The notes under the pieces were generated by a model. The model was not told where the DNA came from and ran no database searches. It worked only from the letters and a program-made list of their open reading frames with translations. Made by a program: the position numbers and the translations under genes. 64,000 nt of DNA from Zoogloeaceae bacterium G21618-S1 (GTDB lineage: Bacteria; Pseudomonadota; Gammaproteobacteria; Burkholderiales; Rhodocyclaceae), in contig JAPWHF010000014.1 in the NCBI GenBank assembly GCA_027214125.1, positions 38,702-102,701 on the forward strand, given 5' to 3'. Positions 17,964 through 26,367 of this stretch are shown here, piece after piece. Within the stretch, counting starts at the first letter, position 1. Every line of letters starts with the position of its first letter.

Positions 17964-18650
17964 TCACGGACTGAGCACAACCTCCCCGTTTTCACTGGCA
18001 ACGCCATGGACCACTTTGCCTGACGGCAGCCGCACACGCACGCCCTGGCCCGCGCGCGCGCTGTTGAGCGCCGTGCCGCTGTTGGCCACGCGAAAACCGC
18101 TGCCTTGCACAATCACCGATACCGGTCGGCCGGACTGGATCACTTGCGGCTGGGCCATCATCGTGGCGCGCAGGGGCTGCCCCTGGGCGACCGCGAAGCG
18201 CATCTGACTGCCAATGGCCTGGGCGGGGTCGGTAAGGAGCTGACGGCCCATCTCGGTGAGGTCGCCTTGCTGTTCGGCCAGATCGCTGGCGGTGAGAATT
18301 TCGCCGGGGCGCAGGGCGCGGGCGCTGACAAGATAGTGGCCCATCACCTGGACATGGGCGGCCACATACAGCGACCAGTTGGCCGGGCCGGTGCAGCGCA
18401 CACCGACCCGGACCCGTCCCCAGGCACGCGCGCCGGCCGGCAGCCACGGTTCGATCCGGTCACAGGCGGGCAGGGGTGGTTGCATTTGTGGCGAGGTGAC
18501 CTCGATGCGCACCTCGCCCGGTGTGCCTGCCGTCTGGCCGCGCAGGAACTCGTACACCACGGCGCGGATGGTGTCCGCCGTTTGCGCCCCGACGCCAGGG
18601 CCGAACAGGGTGAGGCCGACGAGTAGCAGGCAGGAGGCAATGCGTTTCAT
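17964..18650 (-). CDS. flgA: Flagellar P-ring assembly chaperone FlgA
   Basis: A 228-residue periplasmic protein. ATG 18650 gives a Sec signal peptide (MKRIASCLLLVGLTLFGPGV). The mature N-domain has two cysteines, and the SAF domain follows: YLVSARALRPGEILTASDLA, then GSQMRFAVAQGQPLRATMMA, with the C-terminal VRLPSGKVVHGVASENGEVV. FlgA assists FlgI polymerisation into the P ring. It is divergent from flgB and read toward flgM. Confidence 0.9.
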   Translation of the reverse strand: MKRIASCLLLVGLTLFGPGVGAQTADTIRAVVYEFLRGQTAGTPGEVRIEVTSPQMQPPLPACDRIEPWLPAGARAWGRVRVGVRCTGPANWSLYVAAHVQVMGHYLVSARALRPGEILTASDLAEQQGDLTEMGRQLLTDPAQAIGSQMRFAVAQGQPLRATMMAQPQVIQSGRPVSVIVQGSGFRVANSGTALNSARAGQGVRVRLPSGKVVHGVASENGEVVLSP

Positions 18651-18834
18651 GGCGGCATTACACCATGATCGGGCGCGATGGCGTGCCGTGAACAAGCCGG
18701 TGTTTCCGCGCCTGTTTGCCGGATCGGCAAAGCTTGCCGCTTGCCGGTTGGATTTGCCGGTGGGGCGCCTGAAATGCCTGTGTTTTGGCGGCTTATTCGG
18801 CCGATGAACCCTGATCAGTGGTGCGTAGGATGCC

Positions 18835-18850
18835 TGGCATGAAAGCTGCA
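18835..18850 (+). promoter_or_regulatory. Sigma-54 promoter of the flgB operon
   Basis: TGGCATGAAAGCTGCA: GG (18836-18837), 10 bases, GC (18848-18849). It is 64 bases before the flgB ATG and would start transcription near 18861, driving flgBCDEFGHIJ. Sigma-54 control of rod and hook genes fits a FleQ/FlrC-type polar flagellar hierarchy. Confidence 0.75.
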
Positions 18851-18913
18851 ATAGGGTTCCTGCCCCCGGTGCCTGCAGCTGATGGCCCGAGGCACAGCAA
18901 ACGAGGTGACACC

Positions 18914-19318
18914 ATGACCAACCGGCTCGATAACGCACTGCAGTTTCACCAGGACGCGCTGAATGCGCGCGCCTACCGCCAGCAGTTGCTGTCTACCAAT
19001 ATCGCCAATGCCGACACGCCTAACTACAAGGCGCGCGATGTCGACTTCAGCGCCGCGCTGACGGGTGCGCTGGGATCGCGCATGGGGCCGCTGGCATTGG
19101 CCACCACCGCGCGCGGTCATCAGTCGGGGAACACGGCCAATCCGCTTGAAGCAGCTGCGCGCTATCGCACCGAGCAGCAGGCAAGCGTCGATGGCAACAC
19201 CGTGAATATGGATGTGGAGCGCGCCGCCTTTGCCGAGAACGCGCTGCACTACGAAGCGAGCATCACCTTCATCAACGGTCTGTTGCGCAGCATGCAGTCT
19301 GCGGTCCAGGGCCAGTGA
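18914..19318 (+). CDS. flgB: Flagellar rod protein FlgB
   Basis: A 134-residue proximal rod protein. The conserved rod signature QLLSTNIANADTPNYKARDV lies near residue 25. The C-terminal coiled-coil includes NTVNMDVERAAFAENALHYE. It is exported by the flagellar type III system. It is the first gene of flgBCDEFGHIJ, with an RBS-like GAGG 9-12 bases before the ATG and a sigma-54 promoter upstream. Confidence 0.95.
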   Translation: MTNRLDNALQFHQDALNARAYRQQLLSTNIANADTPNYKARDVDFSAALTGALGSRMGPLALATTARGHQSGNTANPLEAAARYRTEQQASVDGNTVNMDVERAAFAENALHYEASITFINGLLRSMQSAVQGQ

Positions 19319-19332
19319 GCGGAGGCTGAATC

Positions 19333-19737
19333 ATGAGCATGCTTAACGTTTTCAAGATTGCGGGCTCGGCGATGAACGCCCAGTCGGTGCGGTTGAACAC
19401 TACAGCCTCCAACATGGCCAACGCCGACAGCGTGACCGGGCCGGATGGCCAGCCCTACAAGGCCAAACAGGTGGTTTTTTCGGCCGAATCGGTCGATGGC
19501 GCCGGCTCCGTTGGTGTGAAGGTCGATCAAATTGTCGAAAGCGCCGAGCCGGGGCGCTTGGTGTATGACCCAGCCAACCCCGCTGCCAATGGCGAGGGCT
19601 ATGTGGAAATGCCCAACGTGAACGTGGTGGAGGAGATGGTCAACATGATCTCCGCCTCACGCTCGTATCAGGCCAACGCGGAGGTGATGAACACCGCCCG
19701 CACCTTGCTCCAGCGCACGCTGGGCATTGGCCAGTAA
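19333..19737 (+). CDS. flgC: Flagellar rod protein FlgC
   Basis: A 134-residue proximal rod protein. It opens [20 protein letters not shown] and has the rod motif [14 protein letters not shown]. The C-terminal end includes [20 protein letters not shown], the conserved D0 helix of axial proteins. It follows flgB by 14 bases and precedes flgD by 14 bases. Confidence 0.96.
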   Translation: MSMLNVFKIAGSAMNAQSVRLNTTASNMANADSVTGPDGQPYKAKQVVFSAESVDGAGSVGVKVDQIVESAEPGRLVYDPANPAANGEGYVEMPNVNVVEEMVNMISASRSYQANAEVMNTARTLLQRTLGIGQ

Positions 19738-19751
19738 AGGAGAGATGAGTC

Positions 19752-20423
19752 ATGGCTGCCGTCGATAGCGCCACCAGCGCACAACAGATTCTGAACAATC
19801 TTGCCCGCACCGAAGCTCAAAAGCCGAAGGCGACGGACGATGCGCAGAGCCGCTTTCTCACGCTGCTGACCACGCAGCTGAAAAATCAGGACCCGCTCAG
19901 CCCGATGGACAACGCGGCGGTGACCTCGCAGCTTGCGCAGATCAGCACGGTCGACGGTATCGAGCGCCTCAACGCGACACTCGGCGAATTGATGGCAGGC
20001 CGGCAGTCTTCCGAGGCCTTGCAGGCGGCACAGTTGCTCGGCCGTGGGGTGTTGGTCCCCGGCAAGGGCCTGGTGCTGACCGATCAGGGCTCGCTGGGCG
20101 GCTTCAAACTCGACGCCTCAGCCGACAAGGTGATCGTGTCCATCTCCGACGCCAATGGTCTCGAGGTGGCTTCTGTCGACATGGGTGCGCATACCGCTGG
20201 CACGCATTCCTTCCAGTGGGATGGCACTGCCACTGATGGCACTCCGGCCGCTGCCGGCGCCTACACGGTGAAAATCACCGCGACTCAAGGCGATGAAAAA
20301 GTCGCCGCCACCGCACTCGAACTCGGTCAGGTGTCCAGCGTGATCCGCGGGCCCAAGAGTGTCGATCTGCAGGTGGGTTCGCTGGGCATTTTCCAGCTTA
20401 ACGAAATTCAGCAAATTCTCTGA
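19752..20423 (+). CDS. flgD: Flagellar hook-cap protein FlgD
   Basis: A 223-residue protein with the conserved FlgD N-terminal export/capping region (FLTLLTTQLKNQDPLSPMDN, then ctrl-type AVTSQLAQISTVDGIERLN) and the C-terminal Ig-like/tudor region with FQWDGTATDGTPAAAGAYTV. FlgD caps the growing hook and is discarded later. It sits between flgC and flgE. Confidence 0.95.
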   Translation: MAAVDSATSAQQILNNLARTEAQKPKATDDAQSRFLTLLTTQLKNQDPLSPMDNAAVTSQLAQISTVDGIERLNATLGELMAGRQSSEALQAAQLLGRGVLVPGKGLVLTDQGSLGGFKLDASADKVIVSISDANGLEVASVDMGAHTAGTHSFQWDGTATDGTPAAAGAYTVKITATQGDEKVAATALELGQVSSVIRGPKSVDLQVGSLGIFQLNEIQQIL

Positions 20424-20438
20424 CGGGAGCATATCGCC

Positions 20439-21662
20439 ATGGCTTTCCAACAAGGTTTGAGCGGACTGAATGCCGCCTCCAAAGCCCTCGACGTGATCAG
20501 TAACAACGTGGCCAACGGCAGCAACGTCGGCTTCAAGGGCGGCTCCACCCTCTTTACCGACGTGTATGCCGCGGCGCTCAACGGCGCCGCCGCGGGTGTG
20601 CAGATCGGTATTGGTACGGCGGTGGGCGCGGTTGCCCAGCAGTTCTCGCAGGGCAACATCACGCCGACCGGCAATCCGCTGGATATTGCCATCAACGGGC
20701 AAGGTTTCTTCCGGGTCAGCGGGCAGGGCGCGATCGCCTACACCCGCAATGGCCAGTTCGATGTGGACAAGAACGGCTACCTGGTCAATTCGTCCGGCTA
20801 CCGGCTCACCGGCTACGCGGCCGACAACCTGGGCAATATCCTGCCGTCCTCGCCGACCGATTTGCAGATCGACACCTCTGACCTGCAGCCGCAGCCGTCG
20901 TCGGCCATTGCCGTGGGTTTGAACCTGGATTCACGTGCGGTGGCGCCGGGTGTGGCCTTTAACGCGGCCAATCCGACCACCTACAACGCATCGACCTCGG
21001 TGACGGTGTTCGACTCGCTCGGCAATGACCATATTCTTAATATGTACTTCCAGAAGACCGGCGGCGGCACCTGGGATCTCTATACGCAGCTCAACGGCGG
21101 TCCGGCCACGCTCGCTACGGGTAGTCCGTCCATGACCTTCGACGGCGCAGGCGCGCTGACCGCGGGTGCGACACACACCTTGTCGTTGACCATCCCCGCC
21201 ACCTTCGGTGCAAACACGCCGCAGGCGGTTACGCTCGACTTTTCGGGTAGCTCGCAATATGGCAGCGCCTTCGGGGTGAACCGTCAGGTGCAGGACGGTT
21301 ACGCCTCCGGCCGTCTGTCCGGCATCACCATCGCCGACGACGGCACCATGCAGGGCCGCTACTCCAACGGCCAGTCGCGCAACCTGGGTCAGGTGGTGCT
21401 GGCCAACTTTGCCAGCTCGGGTGGTCTGCTCTCGCTCGGCAGCAACCTGTGGGGTGAGTCGCCGGACTCCGGGCAGCCGCTGATCGGCGCGCCGGGTTCT
21501 GGCAGCCTGGGTCAGCTCGCGGCGGGTTCTGTCGAAGAGTCCAACGTGGATATGACCGCCGAACTGGTCAACATGATTACCCAGCAGCGGGCCTATCAGG
21601 CCAACGCGCAGTCGATCCGCACCCAGGACCAGATTCTGCAAACCCTGGTCAACCTGCGCTAA
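20439..21662 (+). CDS. flgE: Flagellar hook protein FlgE
   Basis: A 407-residue hook subunit. The N-terminal D0 motif is MAFQQGLSGLNAASKALDVI followed by SNNVANGSNVGFKGG. A central D1/D2 region is rich in Gly, Thr and Ser. The C-terminal helix is SNVDMTAELVNMITQQRAYQ. Length is close to that of Salmonella FlgE (403). It is preceded by GACGGGAG as a plausible RBS. Confidence 0.96.
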   Translation: MAFQQGLSGLNAASKALDVISNNVANGSNVGFKGGSTLFTDVYAAALNGAAAGVQIGIGTAVGAVAQQFSQGNITPTGNPLDIAINGQGFFRVSGQGAIAYTRNGQFDVDKNGYLVNSSGYRLTGYAADNLGNILPSSPTDLQIDTSDLQPQPSSAIAVGLNLDSRAVAPGVAFNAANPTTYNASTSVTVFDSLGNDHILNMYFQKTGGGTWDLYTQLNGGPATLATGSPSMTFDGAGALTAGATHTLSLTIPATFGANTPQAVTLDFSGSSQYGSAFGVNRQVQDGYASGRLSGITIADDGTMQGRYSNGQSRNLGQVVLANFASSGGLLSLGSNLWGESPDSGQPLIGAPGSGSLGQLAAGSVEESNVDMTAELVNMITQQRAYQANAQSIRTQDQILQTLVNLR

Positions 21663-21683
21663 TAGCCGAGGGAGTCGCACGCC

Positions 21684-22424
21684 ATGGATAAGTTGATCTA
21701 CACCGCCATGACCGGCGCCAAGCACATCCTGACCCAACAGGCAGCGGTGTCGCACAACATGGCCAACGCGACCTCGACCGGTTTTCGCACCGAGATGCAC
21801 AAGTTTCGCGCGGTCGATGTGCAGGATTCGCCGCTGGCCAGCCGCAGTTTCGTGGTGGATGCCAGCGTAGCGACCGACTTCCGACCGGGCCCGATGCAGC
21901 TGACCGGTCGCACCTACGACGTGGCGGTTGAAGGCAAGGGCTGGTTTGCAGTGCAAGGCGCCGATGGTCGCGAGGCCTATACCCGCAACGGCAGTTTTGA
22001 ACTCTCCGCCGAGGGCGTGCTGCAGACCCGTGACGGCCGTGCGGTGATCGGCGACGGGGGCCCCATCACGGTGCCGCCGGACAACCAGATCGTGATCGGC
22101 AAAGACGGTTCGATCTCGGCCATTCCGACGACGGGCGACAAAAATGCGGTCAACGTGATTGGCCGCCTCAAGCTGGTCAATCCGCCCGAGGCCGAGCTGC
22201 GTCGGGGCGAAGACGGCTTGTTTCGCACTGCCAGTGGCGCGCCTGCGCCGGCCGACGAGGCCGTTCAGGTGGCCGGTGGCTATCTGGAAGGCAGCAACGT
22301 GAATGTGGTTGATCAGATGGTCAACATGATTTCCCTGGCCCGCCAGTTCGAGATGCAGACCCAGCTGCTGCGCAAGGCCGAGACTAACGACCAGGTCGCC
22401 ACCAAGCTGCTGACGACCGGCTGA
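21684..22424 (+). CDS. flgF: Flagellar rod protein FlgF
   Basis: A 246-residue proximal rod protein of the FlgE/F/G family. It starts MDKLIYTAMTGAKHILTQQA, has the axial motif SHNMANATSTGFRTE and ends with SNVNVVDQMVNMISLARQFE. The FlgF-type variant TAMTGAKH distinguishes it from FlgG ([13 protein letters not shown]). A 137-base gap with no gene follows, before flgG. Confidence 0.94.
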   Translation: MDKLIYTAMTGAKHILTQQAAVSHNMANATSTGFRTEMHKFRAVDVQDSPLASRSFVVDASVATDFRPGPMQLTGRTYDVAVEGKGWFAVQGADGREAYTRNGSFELSAEGVLQTRDGRAVIGDGGPITVPPDNQIVIGKDGSISAIPTTGDKNAVNVIGRLKLVNPPEAELRRGEDGLFRTASGAPAPADEAVQVAGGYLEGSNVNVVDQMVNMISLARQFEMQTQLLRKAETNDQVATKLLTTG

Positions 22425-22561
22425 GGCCGGAACTGACCGGAATTTCGGCGCCTCTTCCTCGCATCGGAAAAGCGTCGCCCGGCGTACTCTGATTTCAAGG
22501 GCCGCCTTGTGCGCTGGCCCACGCGAATGCAAAGCGCCCACGCGGCGCGAAGGAGCCCGAC

Positions 22562-23344
22562 ATGATCCGCTCACTGTGGATTGCCCGCACCGGTCTGGAT
22601 GCCCAGCAAACCCAGCTGGACGTGATTTCCAACAACCTGGCCAACGTCTCGACCACAGGTTTCAAGCGTTCGCGCGCGGTGTTTGAAGACCTGCTGTATC
22701 AGACGCTGCGTCAGCCTGGCGCCCAGTCGACCCAGCAAACCCAGATCTCCAGCGGCTTGCAGATCGGCACCGGCGTGCGCCCCGTTGCTACCGAGCGCAT
22801 CCACACGCAGGGCAACCTGCAACAGACGGGCAACGGCCTGGATGTGGCGGTGCAGGGCGAGGGCTTCTTTCAGATTCAGCTGCCCGACGGCACCACCGCC
22901 TACACGCGTGATGGCTCGTTCCAGCTCGACAATCAGGGCCAGATGGTCACCGCCAGCGGCTATCCGCTGACCCCGGCCATCATCCTGCCGGCCGACACCG
23001 TGAGCATGACCATCGGCAAGGACGGCACGGTCAGCGTGCAGCAGTCCGGACAGGTCTCGCCCACGCAGGTCGGCACCATCCAGCTGGCCACGTTTGTGAA
23101 CAACGGCGGATTACAAAGCGCAGGCGAGAACCTCTACCTCGAGACTGCCTCCAGCGGCACCCCGACGCCCAACACCCCGGGGTCGAACGGCGCCGGCGTG
23201 CTCAACCAGAATTACATCGAAACCTCCAACGTGAACGTGGCTGAAGAGCTGGTGCAACTGATCACCACCCAGCGTGCCTACGAGCTCAACTCGCGCGCGA
23301 TCCAGACCTCCGACCAGATGCTCGGTCGCCTGACGCAACTCTGA
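22562..23344 (+). CDS. flgG: Flagellar distal rod protein FlgG
   Basis: A 260-residue protein (Salmonella FlgG is 260). It starts [20 protein letters not shown], has [20 protein letters not shown], and ends [20 protein letters not shown]. The 22425-22561 gap upstream holds no sigma-54 element of correct spacing (one GG-N11-GC near miss), so read-through from flgF is the simplest model. The RBS is GAAGGAG, 6-12 bases before the ATG. Confidence 0.96.
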   Translation: MIRSLWIARTGLDAQQTQLDVISNNLANVSTTGFKRSRAVFEDLLYQTLRQPGAQSTQQTQISSGLQIGTGVRPVATERIHTQGNLQQTGNGLDVAVQGEGFFQIQLPDGTTAYTRDGSFQLDNQGQMVTASGYPLTPAIILPADTVSMTIGKDGTVSVQQSGQVSPTQVGTIQLATFVNNGGLQSAGENLYLETASSGTPTPNTPGSNGAGVLNQNYIETSNVNVAEELVQLITTQRAYELNSRAIQTSDQMLGRLTQL

Positions 23345-23365
23345 TCGGGCTCAGGGAGACTCGCC

Positions 23366-24034
23366 ATGCGCGTGCTGCTCACCCTGTTGCTGACGAGCTT
23401 GCTGGCCGGTTGCGCTGCGCTCGACACCACACCGCCGACTGCGGTGCACCAACCCATGTCGGCCCGGCCCGAAGTGCGCGCTGGTGTGGCACCGGCCAAC
23501 GGTGCCATTTTCCAGACGGTGGGCGTGCGTCCGCTGTTCGAAGATCGGCGCGCCCGGCTGGTGGGCGACACCATCACCATCAATCTGGCCGAGAGCACCA
23601 CCGCCCGCAAGGCGTCCAATGCCAGCGCGAGCCGCGATGGCAGCTTGAGCGCCGGCATCACCTCCATCAACAAGCTGCCGCTCAAGGGGCTGGCCGGTCT
23701 GGGCGTGGAGGCGGAGAGCGAGAGCGACTTCTCGGGGCAGGGCGCGGCCGCCGCCAACAACCTGTTCAACGGCGTCATCACCTGTACGGTGATCGAGGTG
23801 TATCCGAACGGCAATATGCTGGTGTCGGGCGAAAAGCAGGTGTCGATCAACCAGGGCAACGAGTTCATCCGCTTCTCGGGCGTGGTCAATCCCAACCATG
23901 TGACCACCAGCAACACCGTGCAATCCACCCAGGTGGCCGACGCGCGCATCGAATACAAGGGCAGCGGCTATATCAACGAGAGCCAGGTGATGGGCTGGTT
24001 GCAGCGCTTCTTCCTGCTGCTGCTGCCGATCTGA
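23366..24034 (+). CDS. flgH: Flagellar L-ring lipoprotein FlgH
   Basis: A 222-residue outer-membrane lipoprotein. The signal peptide ends in lipobox LLAGC (Cys18). The body shows the FlgH pattern [20 protein letters not shown], then [20 protein letters not shown] and [20 protein letters not shown], with the C-terminal [10 protein letters not shown]. It forms the ring in the outer membrane around the rod. It is followed 7 bases later by flgI. Confidence 0.96.
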   Translation: MRVLLTLLLTSLLAGCAALDTTPPTAVHQPMSARPEVRAGVAPANGAIFQTVGVRPLFEDRRARLVGDTITINLAESTTARKASNASASRDGSLSAGITSINKLPLKGLAGLGVEAESESDFSGQGAAAANNLFNGVITCTVIEVYPNGNMLVSGEKQVSINQGNEFIRFSGVVNPNHVTTSNTVQSTQVADARIEYKGSGYINESQVMGWLQRFFLLLLPI

Positions 24035-24041
24035 GGTTGTT

Positions 24042-25226
24042 ATGGATATCGAGCACACGCACATCGTCGCCAATGTCGTAGGGCGGGTTTCAACCCGCCA
24101 CTGGCTGGATCGGTTTCGCGGGTTGAAACCCGCCCTAAGCTTAGCCATCGCGTTGCTGTGTGGTCTGTTTGTTGCGACCGCCCACGCCGAGCGCATCAAG
24201 GACCTGGCCAACATTGCCGGCGTGCGCAGCAACCAGCTGGTGGGCTACGGTATTGTGGTGGGGCTGGACGGCAGCGGCGACCAGACCACCCAGACGCCGT
24301 TCACCGTGCAGAGCATCATCAACATGCTCGGCAACATGGGTGTGACCATGCCGCCGGGCACCAACCTGCAGCTCAAGAACGTGGCCGCAGTGATGGTCAC
24401 CGCCGACCTGCCGCCGTTTGCGCGACCCGGCCAGCGGATCGACATCACCACTTCGTCGATTGGTAACGCCAAGAGTCTGCGCGGTGGCACGCTGGTGATG
24501 ACGCCGCTCAAAGGCGCCGACGGCCAGATTTATGCCATGGCGCAGGGCAACGTGGTGGTCGGTGGTGCCGGTGCGTCGGGGGGCGGCGCGTCTGTGGTGG
24601 TCAATCATCTGTCGGCCGGGCGGGTACCCAACGGCGCCACGGTCGAGCGCGCGGTGCCCACCGCATTGGGGCAGGGCGAGGTGATTCTGCTTGAGCTTGA
24701 ACAAACCGATTTCGGCACCGCCCAGCGCATGGTTGACGCCATCAACAGCGCGACCTCGCCGGGCCAGGCCCAGGCGCTGGACGGGCGTACCATTCAGGTT
24801 CGTGCGCCGTCCGATGCATCGATGCGTGTGGCCTTTCTCGGTCGGATCGAAAACATCGACGTCACCCCGGCGCTGCAATCGGCCAAGGTGATCATCAATT
24901 CGCGCACCGGTTCGGTGGTCATGAATCAGGCCGTGATGCTGCAGCAATGCGCGGTCGCGCACGGCAACCTGTCGGTGTCGGTCACCACCGAACCGGTGGT
25001 CAGCCAGCCCAATGCGCTGTCGGGCGGGCGCACCGTGGTGGGGGAGCGGGGTGATGTGTCGATCGATCAGTCCGGCGGCGCGCTGATGCGTGTGTCGGCC
25101 GGCACCAACCTTGCCGAGGTGGTCAAAGCGCTTAATGCGCTGGGCGCCAATCCGATGGACCTGATCAGCATTCTCCAGGCCATGAAGGCCTCGGGCGCGC
25201 TGCGGGCCGATCTGGAAGTGATCTGA
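24042..25226 (+). CDS. flgI: Flagellar P-ring protein FlgI, with a REP-like element in its 5' coding region
   Basis: A 394-residue reading frame from ATG 24042, which has a good RBS (GAGG, 5-8 bases upstream). The mature protein starts after the signal core [18 protein letters not shown] and shows the P-ring pattern [20 protein letters not shown], then [20 protein letters not shown] perfect 20-bp inverted repeat (24079-24137) lies between the ATG and the signal core and adds about 27 residues to the N-terminus. A TTG at 24123, inside the element, would give 367 residues, close to E. coli FlgI (365), but has no clear RBS. Either an extended signal peptide or a new start in the repeat is needed for secretion. 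Confidence 0.93.
   Translation: MDIEHTHIVANVVGRVSTRHWLDRFRGLKPALSLAIALLCGLFVATAHAERIKDLANIAGVRSNQLVGYGIVVGLDGSGDQTTQTPFTVQSIINMLGNMGVTMPPGTNLQLKNVAAVMVTADLPPFARPGQRIDITTSSIGNAKSLRGGTLVMTPLKGADGQIYAMAQGNVVVGGAGASGGGASVVVNHLSAGRVPNGATVERAVPTALGQGEVILLELEQTDFGTAQRMVDAINSATSPGQAQALDGRTIQVRAPSDASMRVAFLGRIENIDVTPALQSAKVIINSRTGSVVMNQAVMLQQCAVAHGNLSVSVTTEPVVSQPNALSGGRTVVGERGDVSIDQSGGALMRVSAGTNLAEVVKALNALGANPMDLISILQAMKASGALRADLEVI
24079..24137. repeat. REP-like inverted repeat inside flgI
   Basis: A 20-bp arm starting TAGGGCGGGTTTCAACCCGC (24079-24098) is perfectly repeated in reverse complement at 24118-24137, with a 19-base spacer; each arm is itself partly palindromic (GCGGGTTTCAACCCGC). The TAGGGCGG outer end is shared with the element at 26189-26273. 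It lies within the translated 5' end of flgI. Confidence 0.8.
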
Positions 25227-26173
25227 TGCAGGGCGCGGCGCAACTCAATACCCTTGATCCGAATGCCATGGCCGACCTCAAGCGTTTGGCCAAGGACAAT
25301 GATCCCAAGGCCATTGAAGCGGCGGCGCGGCAGTTCGAGTCGCTGTTTCTGGCCATGGTGCTCAAGTCCATGCGCGCGGCCATGCCTACCACCGGCTTGA
25401 TGGACAACGATCAGAGCCGGATGTATCAATCCATGCTCGACCAGCAGCTGGCCGCCAATATGGCCGCCAGCGGCGGGGCGGGTCTGGCCAAGGCCTTGAT
25501 CGCCCAGCTCGGTGGCAACCCGATGCAGGCGCCCAGCCGCGACGAGATTTCGGCCGGCTTCGATATCGCCTCGGTGCCGCGCCGACCGGCAAATGCTGCC
25601 GCCGCGCCCTTGTCGCCGGTCGATCTTGCCGCCCGCCGTGCCGCGCTGTCGGCCGGCGTGAATGCGCCCACCACCATCGCGCCGACGCCGCCCGAGATTT
25701 CGTCCGACGCCGCCGCTTTTGTGCGCAAGGTGATGCCGTATGCGCAGGCCGCCAGTCGCGAAACGGGTATCCCGGCGCACTTCATGGTCGCCCAGGCTGC
25801 GCTCGAAACCGGTTGGGGCAAGTATCAGCTGCGCGACGCCAGCGGCCAGCCCAGCCACAATCTCTTCAATATCAAGGCTGGCAGCAGCTGGCAGGGCAAG
25901 GCGGTGTCGGTGGGCACGACGGAATACGTGGATGGCCGCCCGGTCACCGAGCAAGCCCGCTTCCGCGCCTATGGCTCCTATGCCGAGTCCTTCCGTGACT
26001 ACGCCCGTCTGATCGGCAACAGCCCGCGCTACGCCGATGTGGTGGGGCAGCAAGACGCCGCCGCCTTCGCCCGCGAGCTTCAGGCCGCCGGCTATGCCAC
26101 CGACCCGCGCTACGCCGAAAAACTCACCCAGATCATCAACGGCCCCACGCTGCGCGCCGCGCTGCCGGGCTGA
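25226..26173 (+). CDS. flgJ: Flagellar rod cap and peptidoglycan hydrolase FlgJ
   Basis: A 315-residue two-domain protein (Salmonella FlgJ is 316). The N-terminal rod-capping domain has EAAARQFESLFLAMVLKSMR and QSRMYQSMLDQQLAANMA. The C-terminal glucosaminidase domain has GIPAHFMVAQAALETGWGKY, with the catalytic Glu in LETGWG, followed by SHNLFNIKAGSSWQGKAVSV. It opens the cell wall for the rod. Its ATG shares one base with the flgI stop (TGATG). Confidence 0.95.
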   Translation: MQGAAQLNTLDPNAMADLKRLAKDNDPKAIEAAARQFESLFLAMVLKSMRAAMPTTGLMDNDQSRMYQSMLDQQLAANMAASGGAGLAKALIAQLGGNPMQAPSRDEISAGFDIASVPRRPANAAAAPLSPVDLAARRAALSAGVNAPTTIAPTPPEISSDAAAFVRKVMPYAQAASRETGIPAHFMVAQAALETGWGKYQLRDASGQPSHNLFNIKAGSSWQGKAVSVGTTEYVDGRPVTEQARFRAYGSYAESFRDYARLIGNSPRYADVVGQQDAAAFARELQAAGYATDPRYAEKLTQIINGPTLRAALPG

Positions 26174-26188
26174 TTCCGGCTACGTGTC

Positions 26189-26273
26189 GTAGGGCGGATA
26201 AGCGAAGCGCATCCGCCGAACGGTGTGTTCGTGTGGCACGGCAGCGGATGCGCCTGCGGCTTATCCGCCCTAC
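26189..26273. repeat. REP-like inverted repeat between flgJ and flgK
   Basis: Perfect 15-bp ends GTAGGGCGGATAAGC (26189-26203) and GCTTATCCGCCCTAC (26259-26273), with inner pairing of GCGCATCC and GGATGCGC. It can fold into one long hairpin. It lies 15 bases after the flgJ stop and could terminate or stabilise the upstream flg transcript. Its GTAGGGCGG end matches the flgI element. Confidence 0.8.
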
Positions 26274-26312
26274 GCAGCGCTTATTGGCCCGTTTGTCGCG
26301 CAAGCCCAGAGT

Positions 26313-26328
26313 TGGCATAAGTTTTGCG
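26313..26328 (+). promoter_or_regulatory. Sigma-54 promoter of flgKL
   Basis: TGGCATAAGTTTTGCG: GG (26314-26315), 10 bases, GC (26326-26327). Transcription would start near 26339, 29 bases before the flgK ATG, so flgKL forms its own unit after the REP-like hairpin. Confidence 0.8.
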
Positions 26329-26367
26329 TTGTTCTGGTCGTAGAAGTCTTAGCGACGAGGAACTCCC

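Noticed and set aside
22440..22561. Possible sigma-54 promoter before flgG (TGGCCCACGCGAATGC)
   Set aside because: The spacing is GG-N11-GC. Sigma-54 requires N10, and the other elements in this window all have exactly 10.
24079..24137. Rho-independent terminator between flgH and flgI
   Set aside because: The dyad lies within the translated region after an RBS and ATG, has no T-run, and shares its ends with another repeat in the window.
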